A stretch of DNA of 11,711 bases, from assembly GCA_900545725.1 (NCBI GenBank), contig URAI01000079.1, positions 1 to 11,711 on the forward strand, read 5' to 3'. This stretch comes from an uncultured Eubacterium sp. Lineage in GTDB: Bacteria; Bacillota; Clostridia; Lachnospirales; Lachnospiraceae. Both the position numbers and the translations under genes were made by a program. Position 1 is the first letter of the stretch; every line of letters starts with the position of its first letter. Positions 5,894-11,711 of this stretch are shown piece after piece. The notes beneath the pieces are model-generated. The model was given only the letters and a program-made list of their open reading frames with translations. It did not search any database and was not told the DNA's origin.

Positions 5894-7177
5894 TTATCCC
5901 TTATACACAACTTTCCCACCGCATATAGTATAATGAACCTTTCCAGGAAGTTCCCAGCCGGCAAAAGGACTGTTGGATGCTTTAGATGCAAAATGGTCAA
6001 CCGTCCATAATTCGTTTTCGCCAAATATTACGATATCGGCGGCTGCACCTTTACATATGCTTCCGGGAACCATTCTGTAAAATTCAGCAGGATTCTTACT
6101 CATAAGCTCCATGAGCTTAAGCAAAGTTATGTGTCCTGGCTGTACAAGTGACTTAATTCCAAGAGCAAGAGATGTTTCAAGACCTGTAATACCGGATGGT
6201 GCTGATTCAAGAGGACGTTCCTTTTCTTCTTTACTATGTGGAGCATGGTCTGTTACTATCATGTCGATAGTGCCATCTTTAAGCCCTTCAATAATCATCT
6301 GTCTGTCCTGCTCAGTTCGTAAAGGCGGATTCATTCTTGCGAGAGTACCATATTGTAATACAGCATCTTCTGTTAAGGTAAAGTGATGTGGAGTAGCTTC
6401 GGCATGAACATCAGCACCAAGTTTTTTTGCAGTGCGGACAAGTTCAACGGAAGCTCCGGAACTTATATGCTGTATACATACGGAAGCACTGGTATTAAGT
6501 GCAAGCATAGTATCTCTTGCGACCATGACATCCTCTGCCGTATGAGAAGCTCCGCCATAATGCAGCTGTTCTGATATTATTCCCTGATTAACGCCGGCAT
6601 TTTTAATAAACAGTGGGTCTTCTTCATGCAGACTTACAGGTAAATCAAGGTCTTTGGCAATATTCATTGCTTTAAGAAGTAATGCCTCATCCATGATAGG
6701 AATACCGTCATCAGTAAATCCGGCAGCTCCGGCATTTGCAAGTTCTTTCATATCTACAAGTTCTTTACCGGCAAGCCCTTGTGTTATGGCAGCAGTCTGT
6801 AATACGTGAATACCTGTTTCTTTACCCTTGTCCTGAATATATTTTAGTGTATCAATATTATCAACGACAGGCTTGGTATTAGCCATACATACTACCATGG
6901 TAAAGCCACCTCTTGCAGCGGCAGCAGCACCTGTATATATGTCTTCTTTATATGTAAATCCGGGGTCTCTGAAATGTACATGAGTATCGACAAGTCCGGG
7001 AGCGACAACAAGTCCTGTGGCATCTATTATTTCAAGATTATTTTTTTCGGCTTCATTAAGTGTATCTGTAATATGATTTCCTGTTTTTATAATAATTCCA
7101 TTATCAATAAGAACATCCATTATTTTATCAGTGTTATTGACAGCATCAACAACACGTCCATTTTTAATAAGCAGCAT
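5894..7177 (-). CDS. pyrC: Dihydroorotase
   Basis: This zinc amidohydrolase cyclises N-carbamoyl-aspartate to dihydroorotate, the third step of de novo UMP synthesis. The product is 427 residues, typical of class I bacterial enzymes. Metal-binding DTHVHFRDPG is at 64-73 (His66, His68). The FTDDG loop (154-158), His184 and His237 fit the remaining metal ligands, NPPLR (282-286) the substrate site, and Asp309 in DHAPH the catalytic acid/base. I start at ATG 7177 because GGAGG (7187-7183) precedes it by 5 nt; an upstream ATG at 7189 overlaps that SD. No other pyr gene is adjacent and no PyrR-type attenuator is visible upstream. Confidence 0.96.
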   Translation of the reverse strand: MLLIKNGRVVDAVNNTDKIMDVLIDNGIIIKTGNHITDTLNEAEKNNLEIIDATGLVVAPGLVDTHVHFRDPGFTYKEDIYTGAAAAARGGFTMVVCMANTKPVVDNIDTLKYIQDKGKETGIHVLQTAAITQGLAGKELVDMKELANAGAAGFTDDGIPIMDEALLLKAMNIAKDLDLPVSLHEEDPLFIKNAGVNQGIISEQLHYGGASHTAEDVMVARDTMLALNTSASVCIQHISSGASVELVRTAKKLGADVHAEATPHHFTLTEDAVLQYGTLARMNPPLRTEQDRQMIIEGLKDGTIDMIVTDHAPHSKEEKERPLESAPSGITGLETSLALGIKSLVQPGHITLLKLMELMSKNPAEFYRMVPGSICKGAAADIVIFGENELWTVDHFASKASNSPFAGWELPGKVHYTICGGKVVYKG

Positions 7178-7600
7178 ATATACCTCCATAAATCTTATTA
7201 TTTAATATGATTGAATTAACTGTACCCAGACAATCATTATATGTCTGCGGTAAAATCGTTAATTCCGCTGTATAAAAATTATATTATGAAATGAATAATT
7301 AATCAAATGGCAATATAAAAGAATATTAAAAATCAGCAATTAACCCAATAGCACGTTAAATAGAATATTAAATGATATACAATTAATAAAATACCAATGA
7401 AAGAAAATATTATAAAAGAAACTAATGATATATGAATGACGGATAAAAGTACTATCTGATAGTAGCATATAAATGTTATAAAAAAGCATTTTTATAGTAG
7501 TAAAGGTGAAAAGTGTGGAAAAATTCAGTAATATTATTAAAAATGATGGAAAAATTAGTAAAAAAAATATATAATAAAAAAAAACATTGGAGGAATTAAA
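7178..7600. other. Intergenic region between divergent pyrC and the chemoreceptor
   Basis: Very AT-rich, with no gene seen. It holds the pyrC leader and a possible operator (7227-7247), a 13-nt palindrome ACTATCTGATAGT (7451-7463), an AT-only stem TATAAAAA-AGCA-TTTTTATA (7477-7496), and a loose direct repeat of TGGAAAAATT..AGTAA (near 7515 and 7547). I could not find a convincing sigma-A or sigma-D promoter for the chemoreceptor. A 91-codon minus-strand ORF here is all Phe/Ile/Tyr/Leu, as expected from antisense AT-rich DNA. Confidence 0.55.
7227..7247 (-). promoter_or_regulatory. Inverted repeat around a -10-like box upstream of pyrC
   Basis: CAGACA (7227-7232), 9 nt, then TGTCTG (7242-7247). 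On the minus strand the centre contains TATAAT (7241-7236), 59 nt before the pyrC start. This could be a promoter -10 covered by an operator, but no good -35 box is found at 16-18 nt. Confidence 0.3.
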
Positions 7601-9100
7601 ATGAACGAGAATCAAAGAAAAAGGGTTGACAGGGTTGTATTTCCAATATTACTTATAGTATTGGGATATATAGAATTCACAATGATAGGCTTGATTTTAA
7701 GCGGAAGACATGAAACAGGGATATTCATACAGACTGTTGTTCTGGCAGCAGGTATTATAAGTATTGTATGCGCATTTATATTAAAGAAAGGTAGTAGCAT
7801 ATGCGGAATTGTAATGACATCGGCAGGAATAATATCGTATTTTGTAATAATGTGTATTAATAATATGGCAGATACATATATTTATTCAATTCCGCTAATG
7901 GTTTTGATAATAGGATATCTTAATATCAAAATGATTATTGCTGATGGGGCAGCAGTTATTATTGGCGTGATTATTCATTGTATAAGAATGTTAAATATGT
8001 CAAATATAACAATGGATAATATGATAGTTGAATGTATAGTTATTGTTTTAATAGTATTTGCCGTATATAAGATAACTAAGATGTTTATAATGTTTACATC
8101 AGAAAATATAGAGGAAATACAGATGCAGACTAACATACAATTAGAGGTGGCTAAGACTATGCAGTATGTATCTAAGGAAATAGTATCTAATTTTGCTTCG
8201 GCTAATGAAAATATTAGGGAACTTAATAAAAGTATAAGCACGAGTAATTTTTCCATGAAAAATATTGCTGACAGTACAGAAAGTACAGCAGAATCTATAC
8301 AACATCAGGCACAGATGTGTCAGGAGATACAAAGCCATACTGATGAAGCTAATAAAATGGCACAGGAGATGCTGGAATCATCCGATCGTGCCATTAATAA
8401 TGTAAATGACGGATCGAAGATAATTACAGGACTTAAGCAACAGTCAGAAAATGTTGCAAATGCAAGTGAAGTGACAGAACAGGTAACTGCTACACTTATA
8501 GAGAGGGCAAAAGAGGTTGAAGAGATTGTAGGTTCAATTATGAATATTTCTTCACAGACTAATCTTTTGGCACTTAATGCATCAATTGAAGCGGCAAGGG
8601 CAGGCGAGGCAGGTAAAGGATTTGCTGTTGTTGCAGATGAGATAAGGGAACTTTCAGTACAGACAAAGGATGCAACAGAAAAAATAAGAGGAATTATTGA
8701 AGAATTAACTAATGATGTTGACAGTGTAAAAGTAAGTCTTGATAATTCTGTAGAATCTATAAAGGAACAAAATAAACTTATTGATGTAGCTAATGATAAA
8801 TTTGATGTAATTCATACAGAGGTAAGTACACTTATAAGTTCAATTAATGGATTTTCAGGAACAATCAGTGATATTGTTAATTCAGCGGATGTTATATCTG
8901 AAAATGTATCTAATCTTTCAGCTACAAGTGAAGAGGTTGCAGCGGCATCTAATGAAAGCTATGACTATACTAATGAGGCTGTTGAAAAAATGAAAGAGGT
9001 TGAAGGAAGCCTTAACCATATATATATGCTGGCACAGCAGATGGAAACAGATGAAGAGAATTATCAGACAGAATTAAACAGCAAAATTAATAATAAATAA
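7601..9100 (+). CDS. Methyl-accepting chemotaxis protein with six-helix membrane domain
   Basis: This 499-residue chemoreceptor would signal to CheA/CheW and control flagellar rotation. Six hydrophobic segments fill residues about 12-33, 41-61, 66-87, 92-109, 110-129 and 141-165, leaving both ends in the cytoplasm. A long coiled-coil signalling domain follows. It contains the conserved hairpin tip, with NLLALNASIEAARAGEAGKG (321-340) and FAVVADEIRELS after it. There is no large extracellular ligand-binding domain, and I see no clear HAMP linker between helix 6 and the coiled coil. No C-terminal CheR-tethering pentapeptide is seen. GGAGG about 8 nt before ATG 7601 supports the start. The gene is monocistronic as far as can be seen. 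The signal sensed is unknown. Confidence 0.93.
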   Translation: MNENQRKRVDRVVFPILLIVLGYIEFTMIGLILSGRHETGIFIQTVVLAAGIISIVCAFILKKGSSICGIVMTSAGIISYFVIMCINNMADTYIYSIPLMVLIIGYLNIKMIIADGAAVIIGVIIHCIRMLNMSNITMDNMIVECIVIVLIVFAVYKITKMFIMFTSENIEEIQMQTNIQLEVAKTMQYVSKEIVSNFASANENIRELNKSISTSNFSMKNIADSTESTAESIQHQAQMCQEIQSHTDEANKMAQEMLESSDRAINNVNDGSKIITGLKQQSENVANASEVTEQVTATLIERAKEVEEIVGSIMNISSQTNLLALNASIEAARAGEAGKGFAVVADEIRELSVQTKDATEKIRGIIEELTNDVDSVKVSLDNSVESIKEQNKLIDVANDKFDVIHTEVSTLISSINGFSGTISDIVNSADVISENVSNLSATSEEVAAASNESYDYTNEAVEKMKEVEGSLNHIYMLAQQMETDEENYQTELNSKINNK

Positions 9101-9134
9101 ATTCATATGATATATGTTAAGATGAAATTAATAC

Positions 9135-9163
9135 TTGACAAACACAATTAAATTGCATACAAT
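9135..9163 (+). promoter_or_regulatory. Sigma-A promoter of the ohrR-like gene
   Basis: A perfect -35 TTGACA (9135-9140), a 17-nt spacer, then TACAAT (9158-9163). Transcription would start near 9170. This places the TTG at 9181 inside an operator and only about 11 nt into the transcript, which favours ATG 9220 as the real start. Confidence 0.85.
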
Positions 9164-9192
9164 GTATTTGAAAAAATCAATTGTATGCAATT
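9142..9192 (+). promoter_or_regulatory. Predicted OhrR operator, two half-related sites
   Basis: AATTGCATACAAT (9151-9163) and ATTGTATGCAATT (9180-9192) form a perfect 13-bp inverted repeat whose arm centres are 29 bp apart. The first site, ACAATTAAATTGCATACAAT (9144-9163), closely follows the known Bacillus OhrR operator pattern (ACAATTAAATTGTATACAAT). It covers the spacer and -10 box, and the second site sits just past the predicted start. Autorepression is the simplest reading. Confidence 0.75.
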
Positions 9193-9219
9193 AATTTAAC
9201 TGATAAATATGGGGGCATA

Positions 9220-9654
9220 ATGAGCAAAGATAAGTATGCAGGCATAAGACTGGAGAACCAGCTGTGTTTTCCATTATATGTCTGTTCAAAGGAGATTGTA
9301 AGAAGATATAAGCCATATCTTGATGAACTTAATCTTACATATACCCAGTATATTGCAATGATGGTATTATGGGAAGAGAGAGAAGTTACTGTAACTGAAC
9401 TTGGAAAGCAGTTATTTCTTGATTCGGGAACACTTACACCGCTTTTAAAGAAGCTTGAACAGAAAGGCTTTGTAACAAGAAAGAGGATGGAGAGCGATGA
9501 GCGGAATGTATGCATTTCAATAACAGATAAAGGTGATAGGTTAAAGGAAGAAGCAGTAAAGATACCTGAAAAAATGAGTTGCTGTATTAGTCTTAATCCA
9601 GAAGAGGTTAAGACATTATATACGATTCTTCAGAAAGTACTGGGTAATTTTTAG
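9220..9654 (+). CDS. ohrR: MarR-family organic peroxide sensor, OhrR-like
   Basis: A 144-residue winged-helix repressor that should leave DNA when organic peroxides oxidise its sensor cysteine. The family signature LENQLCF places the reactive Cys at 16. Tyr30 and Tyr41 match the two tyrosines that hydrogen-bond the sensor Cys in Bacillus OhrR. The DNA-binding core ELGKQLFLDSGTLTPLLKKL is at 60-79, and the wing basic region RKRMESDER follows. Cys121 and Cys122 near the C terminus lie about where two-Cys OhrR proteins carry the resolving Cys. Start ATG 9220 follows GGGGG (9211-9215). No ohr peroxidase gene adjoins it; thioredoxin-system genes lie downstream. The protein family call is firm; the OhrR subtype is slightly less so. 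Confidence 0.9.
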   Translation: MSKDKYAGIRLENQLCFPLYVCSKEIVRRYKPYLDELNLTYTQYIAMMVLWEEREVTVTELGKQLFLDSGTLTPLLKKLEQKGFVTRKRMESDERNVCISITDKGDRLKEEAVKIPEKMSCCISLNPEEVKTLYTILQKVLGNF

Positions 9655-9741
9655 CAATTTGAATAATAATTATTTATTAATAGCAGCAATATCCCGGATA
9701 TAATCTATCAAGTGTATGCTGCATAGCTGGTGTCCGGCTTG

Positions 9742-9803
9742 TTATCGCAGAGCCAAATCTGACATTTGGCTCGCGATTCCTCCGGCATTAAAAATGCCCG
9801 TGT
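9742..9803 (+). repeat. Dispersed hairpin repeat, copy D (3' module)
   Basis: H4 is complete: ATCGC-A-GAGCCAAAT (9744-9758) with ATTTGGCTCGCGAT (9764-9777), which is 14 bp with one bulged A and loop CTGAC. H5 is reduced to GGCATT-AAA-AATGCC (9784-9798) and is followed by CGTGTAATTTTTTT. The G-rich tail seen in copies A and B is missing. The 5' module is absent. Confidence 0.8.
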
Positions 9804-9823
9804 AATTTTTTTACTAATATATA

Positions 9824-9852
9824 TTGTGAGCAATTTAATTGTGAACTATATA
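9824..9852 (+). promoter_or_regulatory. Promoter-like pair upstream of a 15-codon ORF
   Basis: TTGTGA (9824-9829), 17 nt, TATATA (9847-9852). If used, the transcript would cover the 15-codon ORF at 9948 and could run into trxA. This is a weak consensus match in AT-rich DNA. Confidence 0.25.
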
Positions 9853-9947
9853 TTTTACACATCCGGCTGTATTGTAATTATATTTACAGGATATTGCGAT
9901 GAATCACGGGTAAAGATTTATATTAAATATAGAAAAGAGGAAAAGAC

Positions 9948-9995
9948 ATGAATAGTTACGATTTTAGTGCAGAAAATGTGTATGGAGATGAATAG
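9948..9995 (+). CDS. Possible 15-residue peptide upstream of trxA
   Basis: ATG 9948 follows the SD AAAGAGG (9934-9940) by 7 nt and reads MNSYDFSAENVYGDE before TAG. The peptide is acidic and has no recognisable motif. It lies 88 nt before trxA and ahead of the best trxA promoter candidate, so it could be a leader peptide on a longer transcript or a chance ORF with a good SD. Evidence rests on the SD alone. Confidence 0.25.
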   Translation: MNSYDFSAENVYGDE

Positions 9996-10019
9996 TATTG
10001 ATTTGCAATTAACGCAATC

Positions 10020-10047
10020 TTTACATCTATATATAAAAAAATACAAT
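10020..10047 (+). promoter_or_regulatory. Putative sigma-A promoter of trxA
   Basis: TTTACA (10020-10025), 16 nt, TACAAT (10042-10047). The start would be near 10054, 30 nt before the trxA ATG. No OhrR-type operator overlaps it. Confidence 0.5.
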
Positions 10048-10083
10048 ATACGTCTTTAAACTAAGACAGAAAAGAGGTTAATT

Positions 10084-10392
10084 ATGGAAGTTAAAAATAT
10101 TAATGAACAGGAATTTGAAAATGAAGTTTTAAAATCAGACATACCTGTGCTGGTAGATTTCTGGGCACCATGGTGCGGACCATGCAAGATGTTAGGACCA
10201 ATAGTTGAACAGGTGGCACAAAAGACACAAGGTGTTAAGGTTGTTAAGTTAAATGTTGATGATGCTATCAGCACAGCACAGAAGTATGGAGTAGTATCAA
10301 TTCCTACACTTATAGTATTTAATGGTGGAAAAGAAGTTAAAAGAAGTGTAGGCCTTATATCAGAGCAGCAGGTAAGTGAGCTTATAAAATAA
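10084..10392 (+). CDS. trxA: Thioredoxin
   Basis: A 102-residue cytoplasmic dithiol-disulfide oxidoreductase that reduces protein disulfides and recycles peroxidases and ribonucleotide reductase. The length is typical. The active site FWAPWCGPCK places the redox cysteines at 31 and 34. The conserved Asp25 and the cis-proline loop SIPTLIVF are present, as is the usual GG near the C terminus. SD AAAGAGG lies 7 nt before ATG 10084. It is followed by a strong hairpin and then its likely reductase gene, so the two act as a pair even if partly uncoupled in transcription. Confidence 0.97.
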   Translation: MEVKNINEQEFENEVLKSDIPVLVDFWAPWCGPCKMLGPIVEQVAQKTQGVKVVKLNVDDAISTAQKYGVVSIPTLIVFNGGKEVKRSVGLISEQQVSELIK

Positions 10393-10480
10393 TAGTAAAG
10401 AAAATAACAATAACTACAAATAAAACATGTTTTGTAAAATTTGCAGCTAATAAAATAATAGTAAAATGAACAGACATAAC

Positions 10481-10524
10481 GGCAGATGAGAAATAGGTAA
10501 TGTAGATTTCTCATCTGCCTCTTT
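10481..10524 (+). terminator. Terminator between trxA and the trxB-like gene
   Basis: A perfect 14-bp stem, GGCAGATGAGAAAT (10481-10494) with ATTTCTCATCTGCC (10506-10519), has an 11-nt loop and is followed by TCTTTAT. The tail is weak, so partial read-through into the reductase gene is plausible. No clear promoter is visible between this hairpin and the reductase start. Confidence 0.75.
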
Positions 10525-10540
10525 ATAATAAAGCCACTAA

Positions 10541-10577
10541 TGGCATTAGAAAATACCTGCAGAATGGGAGAATAAGT
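10541..10577 (+). repeat. Possible degenerate remnant of the dispersed repeat (copy F)
   Basis: TGGCATTAGAAAATACCTGC followed by AGAATGGGAGAATAAGT aligns with the end of copy A (GGCATTAGAAATGCCTGTGG, AAGGGGGATTACT, ATG). If it is a true remnant, its G-rich tail has become the SD (GGGAG, 10566-10570) of the downstream gene. The match is short and imperfect. Confidence 0.35.
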
Positions 10578-11615
10578 ATGTCAAAAAGATATGATATTGC
10601 AATTATAGGAACAGGACCTGCCGGAGTATCGGCAGCAATTACGGCAAAAGTTCGGAATAAGAATATAATTATATTTGGAAATGACAGCCTTAGTGATAAG
10701 CTTATAAAGGCACAAAAAATAAATAATTATCCGGGATTGTATGCTGTTACGGGACGGCAGCTTGCAAATGCACTTAGAGAGCATTTACAGGCAATGGATA
10801 TAAGTATTAATAATAAAAAAGTTACTAATATTATTAAAACCGGCAGTTATTTTTCAATTCTTACATCTGATAATGATATGTATGAAGCTTCGGCAATTAT
10901 TATGGCAACAGGTGTAAGCTTTTTAAAGTCATTGCCGGGGGAAGAAGAGCTGCTTGGAAGAGGTGTAAGTTATTGCGCAACCTGTGATGCATTTGCATAT
11001 AGAGATAAAAAAGTGGCTGTTATCGGATATAATAAGGAGCAGGAAAAGGAAGCTGTTTTTCTTACACAGACTGCAGCAAAGGTATATTATATTCCTATGT
11101 ATAATACTAAGAATGAGCAGATTTTCCCAGACAGTAATATAACACCGGACTGCAATCCAGCTGATAGGGATACTTCTGTGAAGAATACTGTTAATGATGA
11201 TAATATATCTGAGGGTAAATCACAGGATAAAGAAGCTGTTGGCCGGGTAAATCCGCGGGATAACTTAATTGTTATAAAAGATATTCCTTTAAGCATACAG
11301 GAATATGTGGATAGAGAAAATATTACAAAGAATGATAACAACAATAACGTAAGTATGCTTAATCTGGTAATGAAAGGCAGCAGGCTTACAGTTGATGGTG
11401 TATTTGTACTTCGTGACAGTGTTAAGGCAGATAAACTGTTATCAGGAATAACATTAATGGATAATCATATAAGTGTTGACCGTAATATGCGTACAGAAAT
11501 TGAAGGCTGTTTTGCAGCAGGTGATATAACAGGGAAGCCATATCAGTATATTAAAGCGGCAGGTGAAGGCAATGTTGCGGCTTTGTCTGCGGTGGATTAT
11601 GTAGACAATATGTAA
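10578..11615 (+). CDS. Thioredoxin reductase-like flavoprotein, probably ferredoxin-dependent type
   Basis: A 345-residue FAD enzyme that should reduce the thioredoxin encoded just upstream. The N-terminal FAD motif is IIGTGPAG (9-16). The redox centre is CATC (133-136) followed by Asp137. The C-terminal FAD motif is GCFAAGDITGKPYQYIKAAG. The middle domain lacks the NADPH signatures: the usual GGGNSA-type loop reads GYNKEQEKEA (150-159), and the HRR motif is replaced by IPMYN (172-176). Loss of both is the mark of pyridine-nucleotide-independent, ferredoxin-linked reductases known from clostridia. A polar Asn/Asp-rich insertion (about 176-228) makes it longer than the usual 305-315 residues. 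SD GGGAG precedes ATG 10578. Reductase family is certain; electron donor is inferred. Confidence 0.92.
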   Translation: MSKRYDIAIIGTGPAGVSAAITAKVRNKNIIIFGNDSLSDKLIKAQKINNYPGLYAVTGRQLANALREHLQAMDISINNKKVTNIIKTGSYFSILTSDNDMYEASAIIMATGVSFLKSLPGEEELLGRGVSYCATCDAFAYRDKKVAVIGYNKEQEKEAVFLTQTAAKVYYIPMYNTKNEQIFPDSNITPDCNPADRDTSVKNTVNDDNISEGKSQDKEAVGRVNPRDNLIVIKDIPLSIQEYVDRENITKNDNNNNVSMLNLVMKGSRLTVDGVFVLRDSVKADKLLSGITLMDNHISVDRNMRTEIEGCFAAGDITGKPYQYIKAAGEGNVAALSAVDYVDNM

Positions 11616-11621
11616 AATAAG

Positions 11622-11711
11622 ATTAGTGTGAAAAATCACACCGATGTGCTGATTTCTCACACGGCTATTTGTGCCGCAGGCGTCACAAAGTAGCCCTTAT
11701 CGCAGAGCCAA
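11622..11711 (+). repeat. Dispersed multi-hairpin repeat, copy E (cut by window end)
   Basis: Begins TTAGTGTGAAAAAT as in copy B. H1: GTGTGAAAAATCA (11626-11638) with TGATTTCTCACAC (11650-11662), one mismatch, enclosing CACA-CCGA-TGTG. H3: GGCTATTTGTG (11663-11673) with CACAAAGTAGCC (11684-11695), 11 bp with one bulged G, and loop CCGCAGGCGT identical to copy B. H4 begins TTATCGCAGAGCCAA and continues past the window. It lies 7 nt after the reductase stop codon. Confidence 0.85.

Larger units (their letters stand above)
9655..10083. other. Intergenic region between ohrR-like gene and trxA
   Basis: Contains an imperfect stem TAGCAGCA/TGCTGCATA (9681-9725), repeat copy D (9742-9803) with a T-run just after it, a promoter-like pair (9824-9852), a 15-codon ORF (9948-9995), and the trxA promoter. 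A 61-codon plus-strand frame (9766-9951) begins at TTG inside the repeat without an SD and is not accepted. No clear terminator follows the ohrR-like gene unless the last hairpin of copy D with its T-run serves. Confidence 0.6.

Noticed and set aside
6111..6574. Plus-strand ORFs opposite pyrC
   Set aside because: Shadows of the dihydroorotase gene; products have no coherent features.
7178..7189. Upstream ATG for pyrC at 7189
   Set aside because: It overlaps the GGAGG that serves the ATG at 7177; the shorter protein begins MLLIKNG as is usual for the family.
9181..9219. Upstream TTG start extending the OhrR-like protein by 13 residues
   Set aside because: The TTG lies within the operator, about 11 nt after the predicted transcription start, without an SD; ATG 9220 has GGGGG before it and fits family length.
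9177..9515. 112-codon minus-strand ORF opposite the ohrR-like gene
   Set aside because: Antisense to a clear MarR/OhrR gene and overlapping its operator; no SD or recognisable protein.
9766..9951. 61-codon plus-strand ORF with a hydrophobic stretch, ending in an ATGA overlap with the 15-codon ORF
   Set aside because: Starts at TTG inside repeat copy D without an SD; a shorter GTG start (9826) also lacks an SD, and the hydrophobic content fits AT-rich noncoding DNA.
10056..10514. 152-codon minus-strand ORF opposite trxA
   Set aside because: Lies antisense to a certain thioredoxin gene, Cys/Tyr/Phe-rich low-complexity protein, no family resemblance.

Overview
The window is AT-rich Firmicutes DNA, and several features point to a Lachnospiraceae-type gut anaerobe. 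It has Gram-positive Shine-Dalgarno (SD) sites, a CIRCE heat-shock operator, a secreted protein with tandem GWW-type wall-binding-like repeats, a chemoreceptor (so probably motile), and a thioredoxin reductase-like enzyme whose NADPH motifs have degenerated. The overall look recalls Lachnospira (Eubacterium) eligens or a close relative. That assignment is recognition from memory, not a search result.

Layout, left to right. Positions 4-77 encode an elongator tRNA-Met, followed by a strong terminator. An intergenic zone to 687 holds two copies of a dispersed multi-hairpin repeat and two plausible sigma-A promoters. Positions 688-4512 (+) encode a 1,274-residue secreted surface protein that starts at TTG. 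It has a beta-solenoid-like N-terminal half, Ig-like and InlB-B-like modules, a Thr/Pro/Lys linker and GWW repeats. Next is an hsp20 gene (4891-5355, +) under a sigma-A promoter whose -35 lies inside a CIRCE element. A likely 27-codon lysine-rich gene follows, then a very long hairpin between convergent transcription units. Dihydroorotase pyrC lies on the minus strand (5894-7177). An AT-rich gap leads to a chemoreceptor with six membrane helices and no HAMP domain (7601-9100, +). The right end is thiol/redox themed: an OhrR-type peroxide-sensing repressor with its own operator and promoter (9220-9654), thioredoxin trxA (10084-10392) and a TrxB-like flavoprotein (10578-11615). The TrxB-like protein looks like the ferredoxin-dependent (FFTR) class.

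The signal least explained by ordinary genes is the repeat family. Copies or fragments lie at about 228-280, 487-646, 5353-5430, 9742-9803 and 11622-11711, with a possible remnant at 10541-10577. All are on the + strand and intergenic. The family is built from separable hairpin modules, some of which keep pairing while their sequence differs. One copy lies in the predicted 5' leader of the surface-protein gene. The behaviour recalls modular BOX-type elements, but I do not recognise this family.
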